Shown: positions 1 through 8,366, numbered from the stretch's first letter. The stretch: 33,013 nucleotides of DNA from Candidatus Firestoneibacteriota bacterium (GCA_013286205.1 JABDGD010000023.1:1-33013); one strand, 5' to 3'. Notes: a model not told the origin generated them from the sequence alone. Numbers and translations are program-made.

Positions 1-418
1 TGCCGCCAGCCTTTTCCACCAAACGCACGGTCGCGGCCGCGGTTCCGCCGGTGGCCAGCACGTCATCCAGCACCAGCACCTTCCCGCCCGGCTTCACGGC
101 ATCCTGGTGAATCTCCAGAGTGTCTTTGCCATATTCCAAGTCGTAGGTTTCTTGATGGGTCTTGTAAGGCAATTTACCGGGTTTGCGCACAGGCACAAAA
201 GCGACGCCCAGCTTAATGGCCAAAGGCGCACCGAAAATGAACCCACGGGATTCCATGGCCACAATCGCGTCCAAGTTTTTAGGTTTGTAGCGTTCGGCTA
301 ACTGATCAATGACATAGGTAAAGGCTGGCGGGTTCTGCAGAAGCGGCGTGATGTCTTTAAAGACAATGCCTTTTTTGGGAAAGTCGGGAATATCACGGAC
401 AAAGCTTTTTAAATCCAT
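1..418 (-). CDS. apt: Adenine phosphoribosyltransferase, C-terminus cut by window edge
   Basis: Salvages adenine to AMP using phosphoribosyl pyrophosphate in the cytoplasm. The minus strand from the ATG at 418 reads 139 codons without a stop to the window edge. It begins [18 protein letters not shown], followed by FKDITPLLQ, the typical start of Apt. A central [13 protein letters not shown] block and the PRPP-binding loop [13 protein letters not shown] (about residues 119-131) are diagnostic. The family is usually about 170 residues, so roughly 30 C-terminal residues lie outside. An AAGGA ribosome-binding site precedes the ATG. It lies downstream of the sigma-factor gene on the same strand with a 76 bp gap. 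Confidence 0.96.
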   Translation of the reverse strand, partial: MDLKSFVRDIPDFPKKGIVFKDITPLLQNPPAFTYVIDQLAERYKPKNLDAIVAMESRGFIFGAPLAIKLGVAFVPVRKPGKLPYKTHQETYDLEYGKDTLEIHQDAVKPGGKVLVLDDVLATGGTAAATVRLVEKAGG

Positions 419-494
419 GGAAGATCCTTAGGTCGTTTTGTGGCTGGAGGGGGCGTGAAAAAGGTGTGGCTACCGGCCGATGACGCTGGGAATC

Positions 495-1481
495 TTACTC
501 AAATTCGCCTAAAAGTTCACGATATTCTTCTTTTTGGGTTTTCATCAGACCGCGGATTTTTTGCAGGGCCTTCTCTTCAATCTGGCGAATTCTTTCGCGG
601 GTCACACCCAAAATGGTACCGGTTTGTTCCAGGGTGCGGGGTTGATCCTCGTCAAAACCAAAGCGCATCAAGATGACCTTTTGCTCTTTCTCATTCAGTT
701 CAGAAATCAGTTTCTTTAACTTTTCAGAACGCAATTGGCCGAAGATGTTTTGTTCGGGTGTGCAGACATTTTTGTCTTCAATAAAGTCACCGATGGATTT
801 GGAATTGGAGTTGTCGCCGACTTGAATTTCTAACGAGATGTTCTTTTGGGCCAGGCGCTGCAGCTTGTAGATCTTTTCGTATTTCAACTTAGAAGCTTTC
901 GACAGTTCTAACAGGTTCGGTTCCCTGCCAAATTTGCGGGTCAGTTCACGGAAAACTCTTTCCATGCGGTTAATGTCTTCGGATACGTGAACCGGCACGC
1001 GAACCGTGCGGGAATGGTTAGAAATGGTGCGGGTAATCGCCTGGCGGATCCACCAGGTGGCGTAGGTGCTAAATTTGAAACCGCGGCGCCAGGAAAACTT
1101 TTCGCTGGCTTTAATCAGACCCAAATTGCCTTCTTCGATCAAATCTTGAAAGGCCAGGCCCTGGTTAGAATATTTTTTAGCGACGTTAATGACGAGGCGA
1201 AGATTGGCAGAAACCAGATGCTGCTTGGCTTCCAGATCGCCCTTTTCAATGCGTTTGGCCAGCGCTACTTCTTCGGCGGCCGTGAGGAGCTTCACTTTGG
1301 CGATTTCACGGAAATAAAGTTTGATGCTGTCAGTGGTGACGTGGTCATTCACCGTAGCGGAGACGAACTTAACGGTTTTTTTAGCAGCGGCTTTAGGAAC
1401 CAGCTTGATCACCGGGGCGGCAATGGAAAGCGTGGGCGGTTGATGTTTGGCTTTTAATTTCAAATTACTCTTCTTGGCCAT
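495..1481 (-). CDS. Sigma-70 family RNA polymerase sigma factor (group 2, RpoS/short RpoD type)
   Basis: Primary-like sigma factor directing RNA polymerase to promoters. At 328 residues it lacks region 1.1 and the long non-conserved insert of housekeeping RpoD, as in RpoS-type group 2 factors. Region 1.2 is at about 50-82 ([20 protein letters not shown]). Region 2 is at about 85-165, with [12 protein letters not shown], the core-binding [13 protein letters not shown] and the -10 reading [15 protein letters not shown]. Region 4.2 is the [23 protein letters not shown] at about 291-310. The Lys/Ala-rich N-terminal 45 residues are unusual. The gene starts 2 bp after the acylphosphatase stop, with its GAGGG Shine-Dalgarno inside that gene, so the two are probably co-transcribed. 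Whether this is the main or an alternative sigma factor cannot be settled here. Confidence 0.93.
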   Translation of the reverse strand: MAKKSNLKLKAKHQPPTLSIAAPVIKLVPKAAAKKTVKFVSATVNDHVTTDSIKLYFREIAKVKLLTAAEEVALAKRIEKGDLEAKQHLVSANLRLVINVAKKYSNQGLAFQDLIEEGNLGLIKASEKFSWRRGFKFSTYATWWIRQAITRTISNHSRTVRVPVHVSEDINRMERVFRELTRKFGREPNLLELSKASKLKYEKIYKLQRLAQKNISLEIQVGDNSNSKSIGDFIEDKNVCTPEQNIFGQLRSEKLKKLISELNEKEQKVILMRFGFDEDQPRTLEQTGTILGVTRERIRQIEEKALQKIRGLMKTQKEEYRELLGEFE

Positions 1482-1483
1482 GA

Positions 1484-1759
1484 CTACCCTCGAATTTCAA
1501 ATGTTTTTAAAACTTGCTCCGTCCGGAACCATTGGATGTCGACCTGCTCGACCCGGCTTCCAACGCTTCCTGTATTGATGTAATGCAATAACCGTTCCAA
1601 ATCTGGTATGGGCCCAAATGCTTGTGTTTCCACACTTCCTTCGGGTAGATTTCGAACCCAACCCGTCAGATTTAAGTTGTCTGCCTGATTTTTAACGAAA
1701 AAACGGAAGCCCACACCCTGAACCCGGCCATGAATTATTGCGGTAAAACCGTTAACCAT
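1484..1759 (-). CDS. acyP: Acylphosphatase
   Basis: Hydrolyses acyl phosphates such as carbamoyl phosphate or 1,3-bisphosphoglycerate. At 91 residues it has the standard family length. The signature [12 protein letters not shown] lies at 11-22 with catalytic Arg19, and [12 protein letters not shown] follows at 33-44 with catalytic Asn37. Both catalytic residues are present, so it should be active. The stop codon lies 2 bp before the sigma-factor start, suggesting translational coupling. A GGAG lies about 10 nt before the ATG. Confidence 0.95.
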   Translation of the reverse strand: MVNGFTAIIHGRVQGVGFRFFVKNQADNLNLTGWVRNLPEGSVETQAFGPIPDLERLLHYINTGSVGSRVEQVDIQWFRTEQVLKTFEIRG

Positions 1760-1902
1760 TGGGCTTTTGCTCCGTAAATTTAGCGGACAAAATGATGTCA
1801 GTTTTTTGAATTATTGAAGGTGAATCTGACTATGGGGTTAGTCCAAAAGGGGGTAAAACAGCTGAAAAATGACCTGGTTTGTTGATACCGGCCGACCAAA
1901 AA

Positions 1903-1979
1903 TGGTCGGGGCGGCAGGATTTGAACCTGCGACCTTTTGCACCCCATGCAACTGCGCTACCGAGCTGCGCCACGCCCCG
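1903..1979 (-). tRNA. tRNA-Pro (anticodon GGG)
   Basis: A 77-nt cloverleaf on the minus strand. The acceptor CGGGGCG pairs with CGCCCCG, followed by discriminator A and an encoded CCA. The D-stem is GCGC/GCGC and the T-arm is GCAGG-TTCAAAT-CCTGC. The anticodon loop ATGGGGT gives GGG at 34-36, decoding CCC/CCU. The A32-U38 combination is characteristic of tRNA-Pro(GGG) in other bacteria. Base pair 27-43 is mismatched (G-A). The ORFs antisense to this gene are artefacts. Confidence 0.96.
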
Positions 1980-2029
1980 AGGGTATCCAACAATGCGGCT
2001 TGCTAGCCGACCAAGCCAGAATAGTTTTC

Positions 2030-2105
<76 letters not shown>

Positions 2106-2223
2106 TCCAGAAAACCACGAAAAATCAGCGAAAATGCTGCTTTTCCGAAAGGATGGATACTATAGGCGAAATGATAAGCCTGATCAAGAAACAAAAGCTA
2201 TTTCACAAAAACCGTGAAAAACC

Positions 2224-2340
2224 AATTTACCACCAAGACACCAAGACACCAAGTGAGGCAAACATTTTGATTTTGACCAATTTTAAACCCACATCGCCTC
2301 GCGACTTTCTTGGTGTCTTGGTGCCTTGGTGGTGAAAATT
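2224..2340. repeat. Inverted-repeat hairpin element, CACCAAG word family
   Basis: The left arm (2224-2254) contains CACCAAGA-type 8-bp words in tandem. The right arm (2308-2340) contains the complementary words CTTGGTGT, CTTGGTGC and CTTGGTGG. An inner spacer of about 50 bp is flanked by GAGGC/GCCTC. It sits between the MerR gene and tRNA-Pro(CGG). The same family recurs at 26047, 26872 and 28793. Transcribed in either direction it would form a long stem-loop. Confidence 0.9.
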
Positions 2341-2352
2341 GTTTTTTAGGTG

Positions 2353-2808
2353 TTAAGAGAGGTTATATTTTTTCAACAGGTTCTTAGTGGCTTCCATCAA
2401 GCTTTTCAAATCTTTCACTTTTTGAACGTCCACCTTGGGTTTCGTTTCCGGTGCAGAGGCAATCACTTCGGCAGCGGCAGCTGCTTCTGTTGGCGTTTCG
2501 GCGGGCTTGGTCTCCGGTACGACGGCAACAATGGTCGAACCATTGAAAGCCACCAATCCCCCATTCGCTTCCAACTCATCCAGCTTTTGAAGCGCGCCGG
2601 CGATGGTGTACTTGTCGTCATATAAGAGCTTCTTAATGGTAAGAGCGACTTGAATGTCTTTAGGGCGGTAGGTGCGTTGACCCGTGAAAGACTTTTGCGG
2701 ATTAAGTTTTTTAAACTCGGTTTCCCAATAGCGCAACACATAAGCTTTCAGCTGAAGAATTTCAGCCACCTCGCCGATGCTATAAAAAAGCTTCTCGTCA
2801 TTAGACAT
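2353..2808 (-). CDS. MerR-family transcriptional regulator (HTH, HU/IHF-linked type)
   Basis: DNA-binding regulator of about 151 residues. The N-terminal winged HTH shows FYSIGEVAEILQLKAYVLRY followed by WETEF, then a wing with RTYRPKDI. This is the MerR subgroup that lacks a metal-binding Cys set and often sits beside ihfA. The C-terminal half is an Ala/Pro/Glu-rich linker and a short Lys-rich helix with no known ligand domain. A GTG at 2814 overlaps the HU stop, but I prefer the ATG at 2808 because AAAGGG then lies about 9 nt upstream. The gene is coupled to the HU/IHF gene. Its target is unknown. Confidence 0.9.
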   Translation of the reverse strand: MSNDEKLFYSIGEVAEILQLKAYVLRYWETEFKKLNPQKSFTGQRTYRPKDIQVALTIKKLLYDDKYTIAGALQKLDELEANGGLVAFNGSTIVAVVPETKPAETPTEAAAAAEVIASAPETKPKVDVQKVKDLKSLMEATKNLLKKYNLS

Positions 2809-2813
2809 AATCA

Positions 2814-3086
2814 CTAACCCTTTAATTTATTCTTTAACATCTGGCTCGGTTTAAACACTAAAGCTTTGCGGTTACCCAAAGGCACCGCTTTACCCGTCTT
2901 AGGGTTGCGGGCCATACGCGATTCTCTTTGGCGCCACTCCCAAGATCCAAAACCAACCACCGAAACTGTTTTTTGAGCCTTTAAAGCTTTGACGATGCTG
3001 TCGAAAAAAGTGTCGACGGCCGCGTTAGCTTGGTTCTTGGTAAGGCCAAGCTTGTTTAAACTTTTCACAATCTCACGTCGGGTCAA
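2814..3086 (-). CDS. HU/IHF-family DNA-bending protein
   Basis: Nucleoid-associated DNA-bending protein of 90 residues, the standard family length. It shows the dimer-core N-terminus MTRREIVKSLNKLGLTKNQA, the VSVVGFGSWEWRQRESR strand region and the arm with RNPKTGK, which carries the intercalating proline. The arm motif RNPKTG and the link to MerR favour an IHF-alpha-like protein, but HU cannot be excluded. Translation likely begins at TTG 3086, with GAGG seven bases upstream. An ATG nearby is in another frame. A CGGAG-word repeat arm lies just upstream of the gene. Confidence 0.92.
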   Translation of the reverse strand: MTRREIVKSLNKLGLTKNQANAAVDTFFDSIVKALKAQKTVSVVGFGSWEWRQRESRMARNPKTGKAVPLGNRKALVFKPSQMLKNKLKG

Positions 3087-3104
3087 ACATACACCTCAAT
3101 CTTA

Positions 3105-3140
3105 TTAACCACGGAGTACACAGAGTTCACAGAGTTAAAA
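3105..3140. repeat. Left arm of CGGAG/CAGAGTT-word inverted repeat flanking the GxxExxY gene
   Basis: This arm carries TTAACCACGGAGTACACAGA followed by GTTCACAGAGTTAAAA. It is built of near-identical 9-bp words (ACAGAGTTC type). The inverse words occur at 3557-3592, so the pair brackets the GxxExxY coding region 3155-3559. Confidence 0.88.
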
Positions 3141-3154
3141 TCAAACACCATGGG

Positions 3155-3559
3155 TTAAACAACCAATCTTTTAATACCGTATTTCATAGACTTGACGTTG
3201 AAATTAACCAATAAACCAATTCGGTGTCCGGTCAGTTTCAAATACGTCAATAACTGCGCCTCGTGAACAGGCTTTATGTCTTCAACCGTTTTTAACTCAA
3301 CAACGACTGATTTCTCCACCAGCAAATCTATCCTAAAACCCACATCTAGCTTTACGTCTTTGTAAGTTACCGGAACCTCAACTTGGCGTTCAACCTTCAC
3401 TCCTCTAGTAACCAATTCATGGGTCAAACAGGCTTCATAAGCACTTTCGAGCAACCCAGGCCCCAACTGTGTATGAACCGCATAAATCGAATCAACAACG
3501 ACACCTGACGTTTTGTTATCTAAACCCGAACCAAGGGCATTTTTCTTTATCGGTTTCAA
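3155..3559 (-). CDS. GxxExxY protein (TIGR04256 / PDDEXK_3-type)
   Basis: A 134-residue protein of the GxxExxY family, with predicted PD-(D/E)XK nuclease fold and unknown biological role. The defining motif is visible as LGPGLLESAYEACL. The nuclease-like core follows: DVGFRIDLLVEKSVVVELKT supplies the acidic residue and the ELK signature, then HEAQLLTYLKLTGHRIGLLV. The only start near the family N-terminus is TTG at 3559, which falls at the inner edge of a repeat arm, and there is no clear Shine-Dalgarno. The gene is bracketed by inverted repeat arms at 3105-3140 and 3557-3592. Such proteins often occur with these repeats in environmental genomes. Mobility is inferred, not shown. Confidence 0.9.
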   Translation of the reverse strand: MKPIKKNALGSGLDNKTSGVVVDSIYAVHTQLGPGLLESAYEACLTHELVTRGVKVERQVEVPVTYKDVKLDVGFRIDLLVEKSVVVELKTVEDIKPVHEAQLLTYLKLTGHRIGLLVNFNVKSMKYGIKRLVV

Positions 3560-3592
3560 ACTCTGTGTACTCCGTGAACTCTGTGGTTAAAA
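3557..3592. repeat. Right arm of CGGAG/CAGAGTT-word inverted repeat
   Basis: This arm reads ACTCTGTG, TACTCCGTG, AACTCTGTG then GTTAA, the inverse of the 3105 arm but with the words in a different order. It overlaps the GxxExxY start codon on one side and supplies the gpsA stop codon (TAA within TTTTTAACC, ending at 3587) on the other. Confidence 0.88.
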
Positions 3593-4585
3593 ATCTTTTT
3601 CAGACTTGGCCGAACGACTTAACAAACTCTTCACCGCATCCTTCGGGCTTTTGCCGTTGAAGAGAACCTGGTTCACTTCTTCAATGATCGGAACATCTAC
3701 TTTAGCTTTCTGTGCCAAAGCCAAGGCGCTTCTGGCAGTTTTTGCCCCTTCAGCTACCATCACTACTTCGCCTAAAGCAGCCTCTAAAGAAGTTCCCTTC
3801 CCTAACTTTTCACCCAGTAGGCGGTTGCGGCTGTGACGGCTAGTGCAAGTCACTACCAAGTCACCCATGCCAGCTAAACCGGCAAAGGTAGCAGGCTTCG
3901 CGCCCAGAGCCACACCTAAGCGGGTCATTTCGTGAAGACCGCGGGTCATCAGGGCAGCTTTGGCGTTGTCGCCTAAACCCAAGCCGTCGGTGATGCCGGC
4001 GGCGATGGCGATGACATTCTTTAAAGCCCCACCCAACTCAACGCCTACTAAATCGTCCGAGCTATAAACCCGAAAGTAGTCGGCATGAAAGGCGCTTTGA
4101 ACAATGCCCGAGGTAACGGCATCGGAGCTGGCAGAGACAATGGTGGTGGGAAGCTTTTTGAAAACTTCTTCGGCGTGACTGGGGCCAGATAAAGCTGCAA
4201 TTGAAGGTTTATTTTTCAAGTTTTGCTTTAACACTTCGCTCATGCGTAGATGAGTGTCCTCTTCTAAACCTTTAGCCGCACAGGCTACCCAAACGTGTTC
4301 AGCAATATAGTTAGAGGCCTTGGCCGCCGTGCTTCGAACCGCTTGAGACGGAACCACAAAGGTCACGCCCTCAGCTCCCTTCAGCGCCTCTTCAATGTTG
4401 TGAGTCACCAGAACGTCGGCAGGTAAAGACGCTCCCGGTAACAAGGCGGGGTTCTCGCGAGTCTCAACCAACTTGGTGGCCTGGGCAGGGTTATGCGCCC
4501 AAAGGGTGGGCGTGTGACCAGCGCGCTTTAAATGAATCGTTAAAGCGATACCCCAACTTCCCGCACCTAAAACACATATCTTCAT
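3587..4585 (-). CDS. gpsA: Glycerol-3-phosphate dehydrogenase [NAD(P)+]
   Basis: Reduces dihydroxyacetone phosphate to sn-glycerol 3-phosphate, the backbone of phospholipids. At 332 residues it has full family length. The Rossmann motif GAGSWG is at 7-12. The conserved substrate-site lysines are Lys105 (CAAKGLE) and Lys189 (GGALKN). GLGDN at 203-207 and SRHSRNR at 249-255 are signature stretches. plsY, which encodes the acyltransferase for the product, lies upstream on the same strand, separated by a hairpin repeat. The stop codon is formed at the edge of the repeat arm ending at 3592, so the last residues (SEKDF) may have been altered by the repeat's arrival. Confidence 0.97.
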   Translation of the reverse strand: MKICVLGAGSWGIALTIHLKRAGHTPTLWAHNPAQATKLVETRENPALLPGASLPADVLVTHNIEEALKGAEGVTFVVPSQAVRSTAAKASNYIAEHVWVACAAKGLEEDTHLRMSEVLKQNLKNKPSIAALSGPSHAEEVFKKLPTTIVSASSDAVTSGIVQSAFHADYFRVYSSDDLVGVELGGALKNVIAIAAGITDGLGLGDNAKAALMTRGLHEMTRLGVALGAKPATFAGLAGMGDLVVTCTSRHSRNRLLGEKLGKGTSLEAALGEVVMVAEGAKTARSALALAQKAKVDVPIIEEVNQVLFNGKSPKDAVKSLLSRSAKSEKDF

Positions 4586-4626
4586 TGAAATTCTTCTTTC
4601 AAAACCAAGGCTTTCACCAAGGCTAA

Positions 4627-4730
4627 TTTACCACGGAGTACGCAGAGTTCACAGAGTGAGTCTTTCGGGTTAAAGCAAAGAAGCTTTGCCTTTGTCGCAC
4701 TCTGGGAACTCTGTGTACTCCGTGGTAAAA
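4627..4730. repeat. Inverted-repeat hairpin element, CGGAGTAC word family, between plsY and gpsA
   Basis: Arms of about 31 bp at 4627-4658 and 4697-4730 match as reverse complements with about three mismatches, sharing TTTACCACGGAGTAC and CAGAGTTC. The spacer of about 38 bp contains an inner hairpin GCAAAG-AA-GCTTTGC. This is the cleanest gene-less copy of the family that flanks the GxxExxY gene. It sits 10 bp past the plsY stop and could act as an RNA stem-loop. Confidence 0.92.
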
Positions 4731-4739
4731 ATGGGGGTT

Positions 4740-5360
4740 TTACTTCTTTTTCTTGCCGATTTTGTTTTCTGTGCCCTTAAGAATGCGCTGAATGTTTTGG
4801 CGGTGGGTCCACCAAATCATCGCGGCGGCAAACAACGCCAAACCTAAGTACCAGTAGTCTAGCCCGTGTTGAAGATATTCATAAAGAGTGAAAGCAGCCA
4901 TGGTCGTAACACCCAAAAGGCTACCCACGGAGATCATGCGACCAATTGCCAAGGCAATTAAAAATACGATCAAACCCGCCGTACTTTCCATGGGTAAAAG
5001 ACTAAAGAAAACCCCGACACTGATGCCAATCCCCTTCCCTCCTTTGAAGTTCAGGAAGACCGAGAAGATATTGCCAAGCAGAGCGACCACGCCGGTGAGC
5101 ACCAGAGTTTGACTGTCATTAGGATCAAAGTAACGAGCGATAGCTACCGCCAGGGCGCCTTTGGCGATATCCAAGACCAAAGTCAAAATGCCCCACTTGG
5201 CCCCAGCCACACGCCACACATTGGTCATACCAATGTTGCCGCTGCCCTGAGTGCGAACATCAACACCTTTGACCCATTTGACCAGCAGGTAACCGAAGGG
5301 GATGGAGCCTAAAAGATAGGCTGTCACTAGGATGGCAATTTCTTTTAAGACGTCAGTCAT
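4740..5360 (-). CDS. plsY: Acyl-phosphate:glycerol-3-phosphate acyltransferase PlsY
   Basis: Integral membrane enzyme that transfers an acyl group from acyl-phosphate to glycerol 3-phosphate, the first step of phosphatidic acid synthesis. At 206 residues it is normal length. Motif 1 is GSGNIGMTNVWR at 39-50, motif 2 is the phosphate-binding FKGGKG at 105-110, and motif 3 is HRQNIQRILKGTE at 186-198. Several hydrophobic spans fit the PlsY topology. The usual GH before motif 2 appears here as GN (GNIFSVFLNF). AGAGG precedes the ATG. It is adjacent to gpsA, which makes its substrate. Confidence 0.97.
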   Translation of the reverse strand: MTDVLKEIAILVTAYLLGSIPFGYLLVKWVKGVDVRTQGSGNIGMTNVWRVAGAKWGILTLVLDIAKGALAVAIARYFDPNDSQTLVLTGVVALLGNIFSVFLNFKGGKGIGISVGVFFSLLPMESTAGLIVFLIALAIGRMISVGSLLGVTTMAAFTLYEYLQHGLDYWYLGLALFAAAMIWWTHRQNIQRILKGTENKIGKKKK

Positions 5361-5384
5361 TACAAACCTCTTTCAAGTCCTTGT

Positions 5385-5480
5385 AACTATGATGAACGCA
5401 GATAAACGCTGATGAATTTTTTGTGCAAAACAAATCTATTTTAAAGTCGTTATCGGCGTTCATCCGCGTTCATCATAGTT
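5385..5480. repeat. Inverted-repeat hairpin element, GATGAACGC word family
   Basis: Arms at 5385-5415 (AACTATGATGAACGCAGATA onward) and 5450-5480 are imperfect inverted copies of about 31 bp with about five mismatches. They are built from 9-10 bp words of GATGAACGC type. The spacer is about 34 bp. It lies between der and plsY and differs in sequence from the CACCAAG and CGGAG families while sharing their layout. Confidence 0.9.
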
Positions 5481-5493
5481 CCAAAGCCGTTGG

Positions 5494-6945
5494 TTACCTG
5501 TTCTTGTCGTTCTTATCTTTGAAGTCGCCGCGTTTTTCGCGCTGCTTTTTCTTGCGCTTGTCGGCGTTCACGTCAAAGTTACGCTTGTATTGTGAACGAC
5601 TATGTTCTTTTTTATCAACCTTTTGTTTAAGTACCAACTGCATGGGGGTGCTGGGCATATCAAAGGCTTTGCGGATTTCCGCTTCTAAATAGCGCATATA
5701 AGACGGCGTGGCGCTGCCGGGTTGGTTGGCGAATATCTCAAAGGCCGGCGGGTGGCCCATGCGTTGGTAGCCATAAAGAAGCTTCAGGCGATGGCCGTTC
5801 TTGTAAGGCGGGTTCTGTTTGCTCACGGCGTCTTGAAGCGCCAAATTCACCTTGCGGGTCGGCACCTGGCGGCAGCTTTCCTCGTAAACGCTATAAGCCA
5901 TCGGCAACACACGGTCCAAGTTCAAACCCGACTTAGCGGAAATAAACATGACCGGGGCAAAGTGAAGGTAGCGTAACTGGCGTTTGGTAATGCGCTCGGC
6001 AGTAGCCTGCTCAGCCGCCTTGTGATGAATGTCCCACTTGTTGATCAACACAATAACCGGGCGGAAGGCTTGAGAGATCAATTTGCTGATCGTCACATCC
6101 TGATGCGTAATGCCCAATTCCCCATCCACAATAAAGATGGCCACCTGGCAGGTTTGAAGTTCGTAAAGGCTCTGCTCGACGCTCATTTGCTCAATGTTGG
6201 TGTCTTGCTGTTTGTTCAAGCGAATACCGGCGGTATCGACCATCACCAAAGGATTCTCTTCAGTTTCAATAATCACAGGGATTGCGTCATGCGTCGTACC
6301 CGGTAGGTCATCCACAATCAGGCGCTTCTCGCCCAAGATGGCGTTCACTAAAGAACTTTTGCCCACGTTGGGCTTACCCAAGATAGCTATACGAAGAAGC
6401 TTTTCTTCTTTTTCGCCTTCCACGTGCGGCTTCGCGGGAGACTTTTCTAAAAAGTCAGTCACATCATCTAAAAAGTCATCCACCCCAATGCCGTGCTCGG
6501 CCGAAATGGCATAAATTTTTTCAAAGCCCAACTGCATAAAGTCGGTCATCATTTCGTCATTTTTTTCGTAGCGGTCAGACTTGTTCACCAAAAGCCAGGT
6601 CGGCAGGCCGTACTTGCGCATGTTGCGGGCAATCATTTCGTCAGCCCGGGTCACACCCTCAATGGCATCCACCACAAAGAGCAAAGCGGATACTTTTTTG
6701 ATTTTGCGGTCAATCTGCTCCCCTACTTTTTGAGCGATCGATTCTTTTTCGCCCGGTACCCAGCCGCCCGAGTCCGTAATGGTCAGCAGCTTTCCATCCC
6801 AATTCAGTTCTTGGCTTTTAAAGTCCCGGGTAGACCCCGGTTGATTGTCGACGAGAGCCAGGCTTTTGCCGGCTAAACGGTTAAAGAGGGTCGATTTGCC
6901 CACATTCGGGCGACCAACAATGAGAACTTCAGGTACAAAGGCCAC
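5494..6945 (-). CDS. der: Ribosome assembly GTPase Der (EngA)
   Basis: Essential double-GTPase of 50S subunit maturation, 483 residues. G-domain 1 has GRPNVGKS at 11-18, DSGG at 58-61 (usually DTGG) and NKSD at 121-124. G-domain 2 has GKPNVGKS at 190-197, DTAG at 237-240 and NKWD at 302-305. A KH-like C-terminal domain spans about 360-445. It is followed by a Lys/Arg-rich tail (about 448-483) longer than the typical E. coli-like end, probably for rRNA binding. Translation starts at GTG with AGGAG upstream. The gene ends 13 bp from a GATGAACGC-type repeat. Confidence 0.97.
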   Translation of the reverse strand: MAFVPEVLIVGRPNVGKSTLFNRLAGKSLALVDNQPGSTRDFKSQELNWDGKLLTITDSGGWVPGEKESIAQKVGEQIDRKIKKVSALLFVVDAIEGVTRADEMIARNMRKYGLPTWLLVNKSDRYEKNDEMMTDFMQLGFEKIYAISAEHGIGVDDFLDDVTDFLEKSPAKPHVEGEKEEKLLRIAILGKPNVGKSSLVNAILGEKRLIVDDLPGTTHDAIPVIIETEENPLVMVDTAGIRLNKQQDTNIEQMSVEQSLYELQTCQVAIFIVDGELGITHQDVTISKLISQAFRPVIVLINKWDIHHKAAEQATAERITKRQLRYLHFAPVMFISAKSGLNLDRVLPMAYSVYEESCRQVPTRKVNLALQDAVSKQNPPYKNGHRLKLLYGYQRMGHPPAFEIFANQPGSATPSYMRYLEAEIRKAFDMPSTPMQLVLKQKVDKKEHSRSQYKRNFDVNADKRKKKQREKRGDFKDKNDKNR

Positions 6946-7069
6946 GAAAAACTCCTAGATAGTATTGGGGTGGATTTTACAGGAAATCGGGGGTTATTGG
7001 GGATTTAAGCCATTCAAAGAAAGGACAACTTACAGAACAATCAGTAATAGTTATTACTTACAGCGCAAC

Positions 7070-7564
7070 TTATCCTTTCGTCTCTTTTTCTAAAAGACCT
7101 TTGATTGTGGTTATTCCCACAAATGCTTCTTGCCGTATGTTTCCCCAATCCCCCCTAAGATTGGCACCAACTGTATTCCAAACACCGGTTTGATGAGGTT
7201 GATAACTATATTCTGCCCACAGTTCCAGGTTTCGACTTATTTTTTTAACTAGTAACCTCAGATCGGACAAAGATGAAATCAATTCCGCATTATCCAAATA
7301 ATCTATTTGATCTCTGACCGTGTCTTCCAAGATGTGTGTTTCGATAAAATATTCGGTGTACGCCGCAAGATTTAGATTATCAATTAGGAATTTTTCCAAT
7401 CTATCAACTTCCGTGGACAATCCACGAATAAGACGTTTTTTTAAATCTTGTTTGGCGTTTTTGTCTCGCAAATTGTCAACAATGAATGCTAAATAGACGC
7501 CAAACCCGGTGGCAACAAAAGTAATCGCCGCATCGATTAAATACTCCCACCATTGTTTTTGCAT
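7070..7564 (-). CDS. Hypothetical membrane-anchored protein with one N-terminal span
   Basis: Unrecognised protein of about 164 residues from the ATG at 7564. An upstream TTG at 7609 is possible, but AGAGGAG lies before the ATG. The N-terminus has Trp-rich WWEYLIDAAITFVATGFGVY then LAFIVDN, one membrane span near residues 8-30. A mostly helical cytoplasmic or periplasmic part follows (RLIRGLSTEVDRLEKFLIDN). This layout recalls small DUF6090-like membrane proteins, but I am not sure. Base use is AT-richer than der, suggesting the start of an accessory patch. It lies downstream of the PIN-domain gene. Confidence 0.7.
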   Translation of the reverse strand: MQKQWWEYLIDAAITFVATGFGVYLAFIVDNLRDKNAKQDLKKRLIRGLSTEVDRLEKFLIDNLNLAAYTEYFIETHILEDTVRDQIDYLDNAELISSLSDLRLLVKKISRNLELWAEYSYQPHQTGVWNTVGANLRGDWGNIRQEAFVGITTIKGLLEKETKG

Positions 7565-7649
7565 ATTGGTATGTTGCTCCTCTTTCACTCCGTTTAATTG
7601 AATCGTCAAAACAAATCAAAACAAAAGGTCAGACCACAATTGGACTTTT

Positions 7650-8288
7650 TTAATGGCGAAAAACATTTTCGACAGAATCGGAATTTTCTAACGGATTAAA
7701 AACAAACGGTATGTCAGATAATGTTTTAGAAAACTTATATAACTCGTTATCAATGGTGACGATGAATAAATCATTTCTCTCAAAACCAAAAAAATCCATC
7801 AAATACTTACCAGAAGCCAATAACATCAAATCAACTATTCCGACTTTAAATCGAAGCTTGTGAAGCTTTTCAAAAAACCTATCAACGCTGATCACAATAT
7901 CTCTATTTGTGTCGATGTCATGGTATTTGATATTCCTAATTTGCCTTCTGGCATCTTCTGGCGAAAGGTGAATATCTTTCCGAAGTGCGTGGCGAGCGCT
8001 TTTGTAATATGCGGGATATTTAAAAAACTTATCCTGATAGTTTTTCTTGGACAAAGTTTTAAACGCCTCTGCGATACACAGATCCGGAACATAAACCATA
8101 GCGTCACCTTTATTTACTTGCCGATCAATCTCTTTCCACCACTTTTTACAAACAGAAATTCTGTCTCTGTCAATTTTATTATCAGTCCATAAAGGGTTTA
8201 GATATTTATTAACTAAAAAAGAAGCATCAACTAAATAATAGTTTTTATGAAAAGGTTTTTTACTAATCTTCCTTGTTATTTTTGTCAT
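7650..8288 (-). CDS. PIN-domain protein (putative ribonuclease)
   Basis: A 212-residue protein with the acidic quartet of a PIN-fold ribonuclease. Asp21 lies in YYLVDASFLVNKYL, Glu74 in PDLCIAEAF, Asp153 in KVGIVDLMLLASG and Asp180 in FIVTIDNELYKF. All four are in the expected order, so a metal-dependent RNase active site is plausible. It is longer than typical VapC toxins (about 130 residues) because of a Lys/Arg-rich insert at about 35-60 and 80-130. AAAGG lies seven bases before the ATG. No small antitoxin gene is adjacent, so a toxin-antitoxin role is unsupported. It is clearly AT-rich compared with neighbours. Confidence 0.8.
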   Translation of the reverse strand: MTKITRKISKKPFHKNYYLVDASFLVNKYLNPLWTDNKIDRDRISVCKKWWKEIDRQVNKGDAMVYVPDLCIAEAFKTLSKKNYQDKFFKYPAYYKSARHALRKDIHLSPEDARRQIRNIKYHDIDTNRDIVISVDRFFEKLHKLRFKVGIVDLMLLASGKYLMDFFGFERNDLFIVTIDNELYKFSKTLSDIPFVFNPLENSDSVENVFRH

Positions 8289-8366
8289 TCAAGACCTTTC
8301 GAGAGAACTATTATTTATCCACAATGTTCTTTAACATCTAGCAAAACAAAAGAACGGGCGAACATT

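Noticed and set aside
2224..2340. CRISPR-like array
   Set aside because: The 8-bp words are contiguous within arms, with no unique spacers and no cas genes; it is an inverted-repeat hairpin.
7650..8288. VapC toxin of a VapBC pair
   Set aside because: PIN residues are present but the protein is too long and no antitoxin-like ORF is adjacent on either side.
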